A stretch of 64,000 nt of DNA from Pseudomarimonas salicorniae (GCF_023156535.1 NZ_JALNMH010000002.1:62001-126000); one strand, 5' to 3'; shown: positions 1-10,696, counted from the stretch's first letter. The notes: a model not told the origin generated them from the letters alone. Program-made: numbers and translations.

Positions 1-1
1 T

Positions 2-802
2 CCGGTGGCGGCGGGCTTCCATACCCGCTTCGACGACTACATGCGGCGATACGGGCTGCCTTTCCTCGCCCCCTTGGCGCTGGGCTGGATGCGCCGTTTC
101 CACAACCGCGCCCAAGGCACCCTGGTGCCGACCCGCGAACTCGCGGACTACCTCTCCGCCCAGGGCTTCCGGCGACTGCACCAGCTCGGCCGGGCGGTCG
201 ATTGCAGCGTGTTCGATCCGGCACGCCGGGACCGGACGCTGCGCACCGAGTGGGGCCTGGACGACGGCGAACTGGCCGTCATCCACGTCGGACGACTGGC
301 TGCCGAGAAGAACCTGCCCCTCCTGGTTCGCGCCTTCCGCGGACTACAGGGGGTCGAGCCGGATGCGCGGCTGGTGCTGGTCGGTGACGGCCCCGAACGC
401 GTCCGTCTGGCGCGGGCGCACCCGGACTTCATTTTCGCCGGGGTCCACCTCGGGGCGGCGCTGGGCCGGCAGGTCGCGTCGGCCGATCTGTTCCTGTTTC
501 CGAGCCTCTCCGAAACTTTCGGCAACGTCACGCTGGAAGCAATGGCTGCCGGCCTGCCCCTGGTCGCCTTCGACTATGGCGCGGCACGCGAGGTGGTGCG
601 TCATGGAAAGAACGGCTGGCTGGTCGCTCGCGATGACCCCGAAGGCTTCGTCGCCGCGGCCCGCACCCTCGCCGCCGAGCCGGCCCTGCGCCAGCGCCTC
701 GGCGCCGCCGCGCGCCGATCGATGATTGAGTCCGACCCGGCGGCACTGGCCCGCCGGTTTGCCGATCTCCTGGCGGAACTGCCCAGACCGGAGCTGCGCT
801 GA
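2..802 (+). CDS. GT-B glycosyltransferase (GT4-like), C-terminal part
   Basis: This is the 3' part of a glycosyltransferase gene; the reading frame is open to the left edge, so the start lies outside the window. About 266 residues are visible. The nucleotide-sugar-binding half of a GT-B fold is recognisable: HVGRLAAEKN near residue 94 of the visible part, then LVLVGDGPE, then SETFGNVTLEAM near residue 169, which carries the E-x7-E motif of GT4 retaining enzymes. Proteins of this type often transfer mannose or another hexose from a nucleotide sugar to a lipid or glycan at the inner membrane; the substrate cannot be read here. The stop codon overlaps the next start by one base (TGATG), so it is probably co-translated with the PAP2 phosphatase gene. 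Such pairing suggests lipid or glycolipid metabolism (inference). Confidence 0.85.
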   Translation, partial: PVAAGFHTRFDDYMRRYGLPFLAPLALGWMRRFHNRAQGTLVPTRELADYLSAQGFRRLHQLGRAVDCSVFDPARRDRTLRTEWGLDDGELAVIHVGRLAAEKNLPLLVRAFRGLQGVEPDARLVLVGDGPERVRLARAHPDFIFAGVHLGAALGRQVASADLFLFPSLSETFGNVTLEAMAAGLPLVAFDYGAAREVVRHGKNGWLVARDDPEGFVAAARTLAAEPALRQRLGAAARRSMIESDPAALARRFADLLAELPRPELR

Positions 803-1338
803 TGCCGACCAGAGCCCTGATCTTCGATGGCGTGAAACGGCGCGAGCTGGCCTGGTGCCTCGCCGCCAACCGCTGGGCCCGCGGCGGCAGCGCCGGGCGG
901 GTGTTCACCTGGATCAGCCGAGCCGGCGACGGGCCGATCTGGTATGCACTGATGCTGGCCGTGGTCATGCTGGACGGCTGGAACGGCCTATCCGCCTCGG
1001 TGCACATGGCGGCCACCGGCCTCGTGGCCCTGATCCTTTACACGCAGCTCAAGCGGCGCACCCGCCGTCCGCGCCCGTTCAGGGACGACGCACGCATCAA
1101 GGCGATCACTCCGCCGCTCGACGAATTCAGCTTTCCCTCCGGCCACACCCTGCACGCCGTTTCGTTCACCATCATCGCCGTGGCCTGGTATCCGGCGCTT
1201 GCCCTGATCCTCGTGCCGTTCACCGTCGCCGTGGCCGCGTCGCGGGTGATCCTGGGCCTGCACTATCCGAGCGACGTCGCTGCCGCCGCCCTCATCGCCT
1301 CGGTACTGGGGCTGGGCTCGCTGATTCTCGCCGCCTAG
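802..1338 (+). CDS. PAP2-family membrane phosphatase
   Basis: A 178-residue membrane protein of the type 2 phosphatidic acid phosphatase superfamily. All three catalytic motifs are present: K84-x6-R91-P92, then P112-S-G-H115, then S147-R148-x5-H154-x3-D158. H115 is the expected general acid and H154 the nucleophile. Hydrophobic segments lie around residues 46-60, 67-82, 117-145 and 160-176. The family dephosphorylates lipid phosphates such as phosphatidate, lysophosphatidate or undecaprenyl pyrophosphate; the substrate here is undetermined. It is translationally coupled to the upstream glycosyltransferase gene. A short perfect hairpin (GCACCG-TAGA-CGGTGC, 1356-1371) follows the stop but has no T tract. 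Confidence 0.85.
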   Translation: MPTRALIFDGVKRRELAWCLAANRWARGGSAGRVFTWISRAGDGPIWYALMLAVVMLDGWNGLSASVHMAATGLVALILYTQLKRRTRRPRPFRDDARIKAITPPLDEFSFPSGHTLHAVSFTIIAVAWYPALALILVPFTVAVAASRVILGLHYPSDVAAAALIASVLGLGSLILAA

Positions 1339-1410
1339 GATTCCTCCCCGATCCGGCACCGTAGACGGTGCGAGCGCCCTCTTCCCGGGCGACTGGGCTA
1401 GGCTTGGCCC

Positions 1411-3432
1411 ATGGTTTCGACGTCCCTGATGGTCGCCCAGCTGCTCGGCGCCCTGCTGCTCGCGGGCGTGCTCGGCACGTTCTGGCGCCAGTATCGCCAG
1501 GCCTACCTTGGCTGGTGGTCGATGAGCTTTGTCGCGCTGGCGCTGTATCTGGCCACGGTGATGGTGGCCTACCAGTTCCGGGCCGGCGGATCGGTGGCCA
1601 CCGATCCGGGAATGATCGGACTCGCGCTCGGCTACACCACTCTGGGCTTCCTCCAGCTGCTCACCCTGTTGATCGGCCTGCACCTGCTGATCCGACCCGA
1701 ATGGTCCCCCGCGCGACGCCCGGTGCTGCTTCTTCTCGCCTGCCTGCTGCTGGGCGCCTTGGTCACCCTGCCCTACGCCACGGCCCCGGACGGCAACCTG
1801 TCGCGGCTGTTCCTGCGCACCGGCCTGCGCTACCTGCTCACCGGCCTCGCCCTCATCGCAGCCAGCATCGGCGTGCTGCGGGCCCGCGCGCCCTGGCACG
1901 CGGGCCGGTGGCTGGTCGCGGCCGGCCTTGGCCTGTACGGAGTGCTGCTCGCCGTCATGGGTACGATGAGCATGCCGGCACTGCCCACCGCCGGCAGTGC
2001 GACCCTCGGCCTGCTGGCGCGGCTGCAACCGGTGGTGGAACTGCTGGCCTACCAGGTGATCGGGCTGGGCCTGGTGATCTGGCTGCTGGCCATCGAGCGG
2101 CGCCGGGCCGAGGCCGCCGACCGGCGGGTACTCACCCTCAGCCGCAGTGATCCGCTGACCGGCCTGCCCAATGACGCCGGCCTGCGCCACGCCCTGCACG
2201 CGTGGTTCACCGCCCATCCCGGCCAGAACGTGCTGCTGGCAATCGCCGGCCTCGACAACTTCCGACTGGTCAACCAGACCCTTGGCATGCACGGCGGGGA
2301 TGCGGCACTGGCCGCCCTGGGACAGCGCCTGACCCGGCGGCTGCCCGCCGGCCTGCACGTCGGCCGCTTCGGTGGCGACCAGTTCCTGCTGTTCACCGCG
2401 GACGACGACTCGGCGCTGGAACGACTCGCCGATCTTCAGATGCTGATCCACGAGCGCCTGCAGGTCGGCGGCCAGAACGTGCCCCTGTCGGCCAGCATGG
2501 GCTGGTCACGGCTGCGCTCCCCTTCGGCCTGGGACAGCGTGTTGCGCGAGGCGGAGATCGCCCTGCATGCCGCCAAGATGCACGGCGACGGACAGTGCCT
2601 GGGCTATTCGCGCGACATGCGCGGCCGGCTGCAGGACTGGGTCAGCCTCTCCGACCAGGTCCAGCACGCCTTCGACAACGACGCCTTCGCCGTGCACCTG
2701 CAGCCCTTGTTCGACTGCCGCAGCGGCGCGCTGGCCGGGTTCGAGGCGCTGGCGCGCTGGCCGCACCCGCGGCGCGGACTGCTCGGGCCGGGTGCGTTCC
2801 TGCCGCAGCTGCAGACCTTGCGCCTGATGCCGCGCTTCGACCTGATGATGCTGCGCCGCGCGATCACCCTGCTGGGCTCGGAGCAGGGCGGGCGGATTCC
2901 GAGGCTGGCAGTGAATCTGTCGGCCGAGTCGCTCGAACACCCGAGTCTTGTCGACGACGTCGGTGAGCTGCTCCGCCGGCATGGGGTGCCGGCCGAGCAG
3001 CTGCTGGTCGAGGTCACCGAAGGCGCGGCGATGCGTTCGATGCAGGGTGGGCTCGATGCACTGCGGCGGCTGGGCGAGCTGGGCGTGGCGGTGGCGGTGG
3101 ACGATTTCGGCACCGGCTACTCGTCGCTGACCTATCTGAAGGACCTGCCCGCGCAGTGGATCAAGTTCGACCGCGCCTTCATCGCCTCGCTGGGCGAGAC
3201 CGAGCGGATGGTGCTGGAGGCCCTCGTGCCGCTCTGCCACAGGCTGGGTCGCCGGGTGGTCGCAGAGGGCGTCGAGACGCAGGCGCAATTCGAGTTGGCC
3301 CGATCGCTCGGATTCGACCTCGCGCAGGGCTACCTGCTCGCCCGCCCGACCGAGGCGGACGAGGCGCTCGCGGTCTGGCTGCCCGCCGAATCCAGGGACC
3401 AGACCCGGCGCGCCGGTCTCGAAGTCCCCTGA
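1411..3432 (+). CDS. Membrane GGDEF-EAL protein with degenerate GGDQF motif
   Basis: A 673-residue c-di-GMP signalling protein. The N-terminal ~230 residues form about seven hydrophobic segments with no large periplasmic domain. A GGDEF domain begins at SDPLTGLPND (residue ~246), but its signature is GGDQF (321-325), so the usual catalytic Glu is replaced by Gln. An EAL domain follows (FEALARW, EAL at 445-447) and keeps VNLS, VEVTEGA, DDFGTGYSS, the Lys in WIKFDRAF and AEGVET. The sequence therefore favours c-di-GMP hydrolysis with a regulatory or inactive GGDEF part (inference). The ATG lies 72 bases after the PAP2 stop. It is a single-gene unit upstream of the BON gene. Confidence 0.9.
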   Translation: MVSTSLMVAQLLGALLLAGVLGTFWRQYRQAYLGWWSMSFVALALYLATVMVAYQFRAGGSVATDPGMIGLALGYTTLGFLQLLTLLIGLHLLIRPEWSPARRPVLLLLACLLLGALVTLPYATAPDGNLSRLFLRTGLRYLLTGLALIAASIGVLRARAPWHAGRWLVAAGLGLYGVLLAVMGTMSMPALPTAGSATLGLLARLQPVVELLAYQVIGLGLVIWLLAIERRRAEAADRRVLTLSRSDPLTGLPNDAGLRHALHAWFTAHPGQNVLLAIAGLDNFRLVNQTLGMHGGDAALAALGQRLTRRLPAGLHVGRFGGDQFLLFTADDDSALERLADLQMLIHERLQVGGQNVPLSASMGWSRLRSPSAWDSVLREAEIALHAAKMHGDGQCLGYSRDMRGRLQDWVSLSDQVQHAFDNDAFAVHLQPLFDCRSGALAGFEALARWPHPRRGLLGPGAFLPQLQTLRLMPRFDLMMLRRAITLLGSEQGGRIPRLAVNLSAESLEHPSLVDDVGELLRRHGVPAEQLLVEVTEGAAMRSMQGGLDALRRLGELGVAVAVDDFGTGYSSLTYLKDLPAQWIKFDRAFIASLGETERMVLEALVPLCHRLGRRVVAEGVETQAQFELARSLGFDLAQGYLLARPTEADEALAVWLPAESRDQTRRAGLEVP

Positions 3433-3585
3433 GCCGGGTCCCAGCCTGGCCAGACCCGGCATGGTCCGGATCTGCCGGCAGCCCGTGCAGGTTGCCCGCC
3501 CGCCCTTGCACCCTGCCCCGGCGAGCGCTGGCACCGGGCTTCGGGAGATCACCCAACACACTGATTTTATTGACATCCTCTCGAT

Positions 3586-3601
3586 TGGCACGGGCCTTGT
3601 T
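3586..3601 (+). promoter_or_regulatory. Sigma-54-like -24/-12 promoter of the BON gene
   Basis: TGGCACG at 3586-3592, four bases, then TTGTT at 3597-3601. This gives GG at -24 and GT at -12 with the canonical ten-base interval; the consensus has GC at -12. A start of transcription about 12 bases downstream would leave a ~50-base leader before the BON start codon. Almost the same 14-base string occurs upstream of the DUF1328 gene. A TTGACA at 3570-3575 is an alternative sigma-70 -35, but no good -10 lies at the right distance. Confidence 0.5.
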
Positions 3602-3661
3602 TGTCCATGGATGCGTCCCTGCTACGACGCCCACAAGAAATCCATGCAGAGGAGTTACATC

Positions 3662-4288
3662 ATGATCAAGAAGACCCTTCCGTTCGCCCTGTCCCTTGCC
3701 CTCGGCGTCGGCTTCGGCGGCGGCGTCGCCATCGCCGATGACCATGCCGACCACGACCGCACCGTCGGCCAGGTGATCGACGACTCGACGATCACCGCCA
3801 GCATCAAGACCAAGCTGATGGATGACGAGCGTACCGAGGCCTTCGACATCAATGTCACCACCAAGAGCGGCGTGGTCACCCTGAAGGGTGGCGCCGACAG
3901 TGAGGCGGCCCGAGACGTGGCCACCCACATCGCCCGCACCACCGAAGGCGTGGTTTCGGTCGACAACCGCATCGTGGTGGCCCCCGAGGGCAGCCTGGCC
4001 CGGCGTGAGGCCAACACCGCGACGCTGAGCGGCGAGGCCCGTGCCGAGGCGGCGGAGCTGGGCGAGAAGTCCAAGGACGCCTGGCTGACCACCAAGGTCA
4101 AGAGCCAGCTGCTGGCCGAGGATGATGTCGACGGCAGCAAGATCAACGTCGAGACGAAGAACGAGGTGGTTCACCTCAGCGGCGTGATCGAGAGCGACAC
4201 CATGAAGGCCATGGCCATCCGCATCGCCGAGAACACCGAGGGTGTCCGCGATGTCGATGCCAAGCGGCTCAAGGTGATCGAGGGCTGA
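3662..4288 (+). CDS. Periplasmic protein with two BON domains (OsmY-like)
   Basis: A 208-residue exported protein. Residues 1-25 form a signal peptide ending near VAIADD. Two BON domains follow: one from about residue 34 (VIDDSTITASIKTKLMDDE ... VTLKGG ... VDNRIVV) and one from about 120 (DAWLTTKVKSQLLAED ... VHLSGV ... VDAKRLKVIEG). BON domains are found in envelope stress proteins such as OsmY and DolP and are thought to bind phospholipid surfaces. The start was chosen because AGAGGA at 3648-3653 precedes this ATG by eight bases and a signal peptide follows directly; the frame is open further upstream without such signals. A strong terminator follows. Stress induction is plausible from the family and the promoter motif, not shown. 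Confidence 0.88.
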   Translation: MIKKTLPFALSLALGVGFGGGVAIADDHADHDRTVGQVIDDSTITASIKTKLMDDERTEAFDINVTTKSGVVTLKGGADSEAARDVATHIARTTEGVVSVDNRIVVAPEGSLARREANTATLSGEARAEAAELGEKSKDAWLTTKVKSQLLAEDDVDGSKINVETKNEVVHLSGVIESDTMKAMAIRIAENTEGVRDVDAKRLKVIEG

Positions 4289-4320
4289 GCATCGCCCGAC
4301 TGAGGCAACTCCAAGCCCCT

Positions 4321-4357
4321 GCGCCGCGCCCCTTCTAGGGCGCGGCGCGCTTGTTTT
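4321..4357 (+). terminator. Rho-independent terminator after the BON gene
   Basis: An 11-bp GC stem (4321-4331 with 4338-4348) with a six-base loop is followed by TTGTTTT. It lies between convergent genes. The TAG stop of the opposite-strand GGDEF gene falls in the loop, so the hairpin also covers that gene's 3' end. Confidence 0.75.
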
Positions 4358-6038
4358 CGGGCAGCGCCTCGAAGAGCCGGTCGCGACCGCCGGCCTTGGC
4401 CTGGTAGAGGGCCGAATCGGCCCGACCCAGCAGCCATTCGGCCAGCTGGTCCGGCGTCCGGCCGGCCCCGTTCCTGCAGCTGGCAATGCCGATGCTGACC
4501 GACACCGGCACCCTCATCCGGCCAACCGCCAGCGGCGAGGCCTGGCGGATTCGCTGCAGCAGGCGCTCGGCGAGCGCCAATCCCTCCCCGGCGGACGTAT
4601 CCGCTGCAAGCACGGCGAACTCCTCGCCGCCGATCCTCGCCACCATGTCGGCAGGGCGGACCGACTCGCCCAACAGCCTCGCCATCTGGCGCAGCACCTC
4701 GTCACCGACCGGATGCCCGTGGCGGTCGTTGATCCGCTTGAAGTGGTCGATGTCGACCAGGAGCAGGACCGTGGCGCCGTGGCCCTCCACGCAGCGGCCG
4801 GTCGCCAAAAGCAGTCGCTCGTCGAAATGCCGGCGGTTATAGAGGCGGGTCAGCGGGTCGGTGATGGCCAGCTCCGCCAGGCGGCGGTTGGCGGCCTCCA
4901 GCTCGGCCGTCCGCTCGGCCACGTCGCGCTCGAGGCTGCTCGCGGCCTGCTCCAGCTCGGCGCGCCGGCGACCCAACGATTCCATCAGCGTGTGCAGGGC
5001 CATGCTCAGCTCGACCGACTCGCGGTAGCCGCGGACCACCGCGAAGTCGCGCGATTCGCCGGCGATGATCTGCTTGGCCTCGCGCGACAGGCGCCGCAGC
5101 GGGCCGCTGATCAGCCTCGCCATCACGCTGGCAAAGGCCAAGGCCAGCAAGGCGATGACGCCGGCGACGCCGGCAATCGCCCAACGGACCGGGCCGATCT
5201 CGCTCAGCGCCTGCTCGCGCGGCACGCGCACCAGCACCGACCAGCCGAGGCCGTTCGCCGTCGGATGGCCGGCAGTGGCAGCCAGGCCGACCAGGTAGCG
5301 CGACTCGCTCATCAGCTCCCACATCGGCCGACCTTGCGAAGCCGGCGGTCCGATCAGCACGGCGCCGGCGCGGTTGATGATCAGCACCTCGACATCGCCG
5401 AGCGGCAGGACCTGGCGGCCCATGCGCTCCTGCAGGGCATCGGCCCAGCCCAGCGAGAGATGCGCGCCCAGCACGCCGACCGCGCGGCCTTCGGCATCCA
5501 GCACCGGCGCGGCGACATCGATGAACAGGGGGGCACGGCTGCCTTCGGGCGCGGTGACTGTCGGGGACAGCGGCCCGGAATCGTGGGCGTCGCCCAGGAA
5601 CGGCCCCTGTAGCGCCTCGCTGAACCAGGGCCGCTCGGCCACCGAAAGACCTTCGAGGCGCGGATCACTGGCCGCGATGATCCGACCCTCCCCATCGCTT
5701 CGGGCGATCCAGGCGTACTCGGGTACTTCCTGGCCCAGCTGCCGGAACACCGCACGCATCTCCACCGGGTCGGCGTCAGCGCGCGCCATCACCGGCAGGC
5801 TTGCCAGTAGTCGCATGTCACCGAGGCGCTCGGCCAGCGCGTCGTCAAGGCGCTGGGCCAACGACATCGCCTGCACGGCGATCCGCTGTCCTGCCCACTC
5901 GGTGAGGATGCGATGCACCCGGTCACCCACCGCCCAGGACAGCGAGACCGCCATCGCCACGACAAGCGCCACGTACGACAGCAGCAACGACCGGCGCAGG
6001 CTGGCGCCGCGGGTGCCGGACCTCACACGTTCAAGCAT
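4335..6038 (-). CDS. Membrane diguanylate cyclase with periplasmic dCache-like sensor
   Basis: A 567-residue inner-membrane protein. A transmembrane helix near the N-terminus (RRSLLLSYVALVVAMAV) is followed by a ~250-residue periplasmic region of dCache type, with YAWIARSDGEGRIIAASDP and FIDVAAPVLD-like strands. A second helix (AIAGVAGVIALLALAFASVM), a HAMP-like linker and a coiled coil (LERDVAERTAELEAANRRL) come next. The C-terminal GGDEF domain has TDPLTRLYNRRHF and an intact GGEEF, so it should make c-di-GMP from two GTP. No EAL domain is present. The start is uncertain: the frame is open to an ATG at 6158, but the ATG at 6038 was chosen because membrane-protein sequence begins just after it. 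Neither start has a clear ribosome binding site. Confidence 0.85.
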   Translation of the reverse strand: MLERVRSGTRGASLRRSLLLSYVALVVAMAVSLSWAVGDRVHRILTEWAGQRIAVQAMSLAQRLDDALAERLGDMRLLASLPVMARADADPVEMRAVFRQLGQEVPEYAWIARSDGEGRIIAASDPRLEGLSVAERPWFSEALQGPFLGDAHDSGPLSPTVTAPEGSRAPLFIDVAAPVLDAEGRAVGVLGAHLSLGWADALQERMGRQVLPLGDVEVLIINRAGAVLIGPPASQGRPMWELMSESRYLVGLAATAGHPTANGLGWSVLVRVPREQALSEIGPVRWAIAGVAGVIALLALAFASVMARLISGPLRRLSREAKQIIAGESRDFAVVRGYRESVELSMALHTLMESLGRRRAELEQAASSLERDVAERTAELEAANRRLAELAITDPLTRLYNRRHFDERLLLATGRCVEGHGATVLLLVDIDHFKRINDRHGHPVGDEVLRQMARLLGESVRPADMVARIGGEEFAVLAADTSAGEGLALAERLLQRIRQASPLAVGRMRVPVSVSIGIASCRNGAGRTPDQLAEWLLGRADSALYQAKAGGRDRLFEALPENKRAAP

Positions 6039-6312
6039 TCGGCCAGGCCGATGGAGGACGGTGGGTAACGTCGATGGGACGAGCCAACGAGAAGATTCCG
6101 CAGCAAGGACCCCGGCATTCTCGCCGCTGGGACGGGCGCTGACCATCCGGAAGCTCACCGACCGCCGCGGGCGCCCAGAGCAGCCAAACCACTGTTGCCC
6201 GGGCTCGACGGCCCTGCGGGGTGACGCCGCAGGTGAATCGGCGCCAAACGGAACCCGCGACCAGGACGGCCGCGGGCGAAGGTCCTGCCCGGGTCAGACC
6301 CGGCAGCGGCGA

Positions 6313-7590
6313 TCAGTGGACCGGCGCGCCCGCACAGCCCGTCTCGCTCTGCACCGACTTCAGCTGGCCCTTGAAGTCCAGCACGCCGGCGAAGGTCAGG
6401 TTGGCCCAGTCGTCGAAGTCGTCCAGCTTGCGCATGGCGGTGCCACAGGTCGCCGCGTCATTCGGGTTCAGGTCCATGGCCAGACCTTCCTGCAGGGTGC
6501 CATCGCGGTTCCAGTCGATCGCCGGATTGCCGCACACGCCCTGCGGCTCGCGCAGCGCGTTTTCGTCCAGGCTCAGCCGGTCGCCGCGGGAGAAATCGTC
6601 AGCCGCGAAATCGCCCTGCGCGTCACACTGGGTATCGACGCCCTGGAACTGGTAGCGGTAGTTCATCAGCGAGTTGTAGTTCGGCTTGTTGTTGCACTCC
6701 TCGAAGCCGCCGTGATGCAGGCCCAGCAGATGACCCACCTCGTGGGCGATGGTGCGGGCCACATTGCTCTCGCTGTTCTGGCAGTACAGCGAGACGATGG
6801 CGTCGTCGCCGACGATTTCGGCATAGCCCGAGGAGCTGCTGCCGCCGTTGTAGCGGTGCGGCATCATCACGTAGCGGAAGTAGCCCAGTCGCGCAGGATC
6901 GAAGTTCTCGTTCTTGATCTGATGGAAGGTTGCGTCGAGGCTGCCCGGGAGAATGGCGTCATGTCCCTCGATGCGGTTGCCGCCGACAAACAGGCCGCCC
7001 TGGCCGTAGTCCTGGATCACGTTGATCCCGCTGCTGCCGTCCGGATTGAGCACCGGCGCCGAGGCGAACATGGCGGCGACACGGGCGGCGATGGCAGCGG
7101 TGGGGCGCTGGCTGTGGGGGCCGCAGTCGTAGCTGCTGTCGAACCAGTCATACTCGATCAGCAGATCGCGACGCAGCGGGCTGACGCCGAGCGCCGGCAG
7201 GTCGAGCCCGGTCTCGGCACCCAGCACCTCCTCTCCATCACGCAGGCCGTCCCCATCCGTGTCCGCGTGATCCGGGTCGGTGCCGGTATCGGAGACGCTG
7301 ACAAAGCGCCCCGTGTTGGTCTCGACGCAGTCCGGGAGCCCATCGCCGTCGCGGTCACTGTCGCAGTTCTGCTGCGAGCTGGCGGCGACTTCGAAGCTGT
7401 TCTGGAACAGCGTATCGGCCGACACCTTGCCCTTGGGAGAAGCATCCAGGATTCCGGCCAGCAGCGCCTGACGCGCGGCGAACGCCTCGCGGGCCTGGTC
7501 GCCGTAGACGACATCGGCGCTGGCAGCGCTCGCCACACCTCCCAACATGCAGGCAATGGCGAGACGCTGGAAACGGAACTTGCGGGACAT
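6313..7590 (-). CDS. Secreted metzincin-type zinc metalloprotease with calcium-binding TSP3-like repeats
   Basis: A 425-residue exported protein. Its signal peptide (RFQRLAIACMLGGVASAASA) starts directly at this ATG, and AGGAG (7598-7602) lies seven bases upstream. Two Asp-rich thrombospondin type-3-like motifs follow: DSDRDGDGLPD (~77-87) and DTDGDGLRDGEE (~110-121), expected to bind calcium. The zinc site HEVGHLLGLHH (~283-293) fits HExxHxxGxxH of metzincins, and MNYRYQ further on may be the Met-turn. The protein is probably an extracellular calcium-stabilised peptidase; the substrate is unknown. It is a single gene. A near-perfect hairpin at 6285-6306 follows the stop without a T tract. 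The 274 bases between this gene and the diguanylate cyclase start hold nothing else recognisable. Confidence 0.85.
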   Translation of the reverse strand: MSRKFRFQRLAIACMLGGVASAASADVVYGDQAREAFAARQALLAGILDASPKGKVSADTLFQNSFEVAASSQQNCDSDRDGDGLPDCVETNTGRFVSVSDTGTDPDHADTDGDGLRDGEEVLGAETGLDLPALGVSPLRRDLLIEYDWFDSSYDCGPHSQRPTAAIAARVAAMFASAPVLNPDGSSGINVIQDYGQGGLFVGGNRIEGHDAILPGSLDATFHQIKNENFDPARLGYFRYVMMPHRYNGGSSSSGYAEIVGDDAIVSLYCQNSESNVARTIAHEVGHLLGLHHGGFEECNNKPNYNSLMNYRYQFQGVDTQCDAQGDFAADDFSRGDRLSLDENALREPQGVCGNPAIDWNRDGTLQEGLAMDLNPNDAATCGTAMRKLDDFDDWANLTFAGVLDFKGQLKSVQSETGCAGAPVH

Positions 7591-8093
7591 CGGGTTTCTC
7601 CTGGTTCGATTCGCCCTGGGGCGTTTGAACAAGGAATTGCAACCGCGATGCCAAGCTGGAGTCCTTCTATGTTTTCCTTATTTATCTTTTACTTACAGCT
7701 ACATCATGAGGCGTGATCGAAGCCCGCTTCAGCCGGCAGCAAGGCTTGTCCTGCAGGCTGCGGATCCGTGCCCGGCGCAATGCAGGGCGAGGCGCTCGCG
7801 AAACTGATCGGCTCATTAACAGAACCGTATACGCCTGATGAAGAAGCCGTTGTTTGCCCATGGAGTCGCCCGGCGGGAACTTACCTTGGGATCCGCCCCT
7901 GCCCCGCCCACAACATGACGTTCAATCGGAGATGGATCGGCTGCAGCATCCGGCACGCCCAGCAGCATCGGGTCTGTCCGGTCGAGCTTGGCCTGCCTCA
8001 CCGAGGCGCCGGCAGGCCAAGGCGAACTGGCCGCCCTGGGCATGAAGTTTGGCAAGGGGTGGACAGCGCGACCGGCACCGCGCCGTTGGCGGG
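7591..8093. other. Intergenic region with an AT-rich island
   Basis: About 500 bases between the protease start and the 3' end of the sensor kinase gene. A stretch around 7670-7715 is strikingly AT-rich for this genome (TTTTCCTTATTTATC and similar) and lies ~80-125 bases upstream of the protease start, where a promoter or activator site would be expected. No clean -35/-10 pair was found. No gene with a ribosome binding site is seen in the rest. Confidence 0.4.
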
Positions 8094-9236
8094 TCAGTCG
8101 CCCGACTTGCCCTCACCGCGATAGCCGGGCACCTGGGGGCCGGCCTGCGGAAGCTTGAAGACGAAGACCGAACCGCCTTCGGAACGCGGCTCGTGCCACA
8201 GCTCGCCGCCCATCCACTCGGCCTCCTGACGGGCCAGGGCAAGGCCCACTCCCGAGGAGGATGCGGCCTCGCCCGACTCTGCGGAAAGCCTCACATAACG
8301 CTTGAAGAGCTTGGCCTGCTCCTCACGGCTGATTCCCGGGCCACGGTCGGCGACCCACAGTCGCACGGTGCCGCCGGCCCCGGCTTCCGCGCCGAGCTCG
8401 ATCTCGCTGCCCTCGGGCGAATACTTGATCGCGTTGGACAGCAGGTTGCGCAGGATCATCAGCGCCGAGTCCCGGTCGCAGGCGACCTGCGGAACCGAGG
8501 CGTTCCTGACCTGCTGCAGGATCTGGCCGCGCCGCGTCGCGTCCTCCTGCAACTCGCTGCAGGCCGCACCGATCAGTGCATGCGGCGAGTGAGCCTCCGG
8601 CGCGTAGCGCTCGCGCAATTCAAGTGATGCACGCCGCCCGAGATAGCGCTCGACAAAGTCCATGGCGCGCCGCGCCGAGGATTCGATCGAGTTGGCACGC
8701 TTGGCGGTCTCGCTGTCGGCCGGAGCCTCCTCGCGCAGGAGTGAGGCGTTGAGACTGATGTTGAACAGCGGATTCTTCAGGTCGTGAACCACGATGGTGG
8801 CGATGTCCTCGCGCTCGCGGATCGACTGTCGCAGCTGGTCGCGATATCGCTTGTGCTCGCTGTGCGTGCGCACGCGCACGATCAGCTCCTCGGTGACGAA
8901 GGGCTTGGTCAGGTAATCCGAGGCGCCGGCCTCGAAGGCCTTGACCAGCAGCTCGCGCTCGTGGGCGGCGGTCAGGAACAGCACCGGGATATCGGCCCAT
9001 TCCGGGCGTCCTCGGATGTGCTGCAGCACCTCGTAACCATCCATGCCCGGCATCCGCATGTCGAGCAGCACGACGTGAGGCACCTCGGCCTCCATCCGCT
9101 TCAGGGCCTGCTCGCCGGACGAGGCCGGCATGACGTCGAAACCGGCCTCGCTCAGCACCCGGCCGAGCAATCTGAGGTTGGCCTCCTGGTCATCGACGAT
9201 CAGCACGAGCGCTGACTTGGCGCCGGACAGCGGCAT
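8094..9236 (-). CDS. Response regulator-histidine kinase hybrid (REC-HisKA-HATPase)
   Basis: A 380-residue soluble signalling protein with the receiver domain first. REC: VDDQEANLRLL, phospho-acceptor D59 in LLDMRMPGMDG, and the Lys of YLTKPF. A HisKA-like helix has phospho-His151 in VVHDLKNPL. The ATPase has NLLSNAIKYS (N box), DRGPGI (G1) and GVGLAL (G2). There is no transmembrane segment, so the protein is cytoplasmic and probably responds to phosphorylation by another kinase or to an internal cue. The ATG at 9236 was chosen over a GTG at 9242 because AGGAG (9242-9246) lies five bases before the ATG and overlaps the GTG. It follows the sigma-54 regulator gene by 92 bases on the same strand, so the two may form one pathway (inference). 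Confidence 0.88.
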   Translation of the reverse strand: MPLSGAKSALVLIVDDQEANLRLLGRVLSEAGFDVMPASSGEQALKRMEAEVPHVVLLDMRMPGMDGYEVLQHIRGRPEWADIPVLFLTAAHERELLVKAFEAGASDYLTKPFVTEELIVRVRTHSEHKRYRDQLRQSIREREDIATIVVHDLKNPLFNISLNASLLREEAPADSETAKRANSIESSARRAMDFVERYLGRRASLELRERYAPEAHSPHALIGAACSELQEDATRRGQILQQVRNASVPQVACDRDSALMILRNLLSNAIKYSPEGSEIELGAEAGAGGTVRLWVADRGPGISREEQAKLFKRYVRLSAESGEAASSSGVGLALARQEAEWMGGELWHEPRSEGGSVFVFKLPQAGPQVPGYRGEGKSGD

Positions 9237-9328
9237 GGACACTCCTGGACACGTGGCTCACCGGCAGATGCCGGCAAGCCATTATGGACATGAGCCGGAC
9301 GGCGGGCGAGCCCGCCATCAAACGGGCC

Positions 9329-10696
<1,368 letters not shown>

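Noticed and set aside
988-2451. 487-codon minus-strand open frame opposite the PAP2 and GGDEF-EAL genes
   Set aside because: Low-complexity Gln/Gly/Arg translation typical of antisense in GC-rich DNA.
3570-3575. TTGACA as a sigma-70 -35 for the BON gene
   Set aside because: No acceptable -10 at 16-18 bases; the sigma-54-like motif just downstream fits better.
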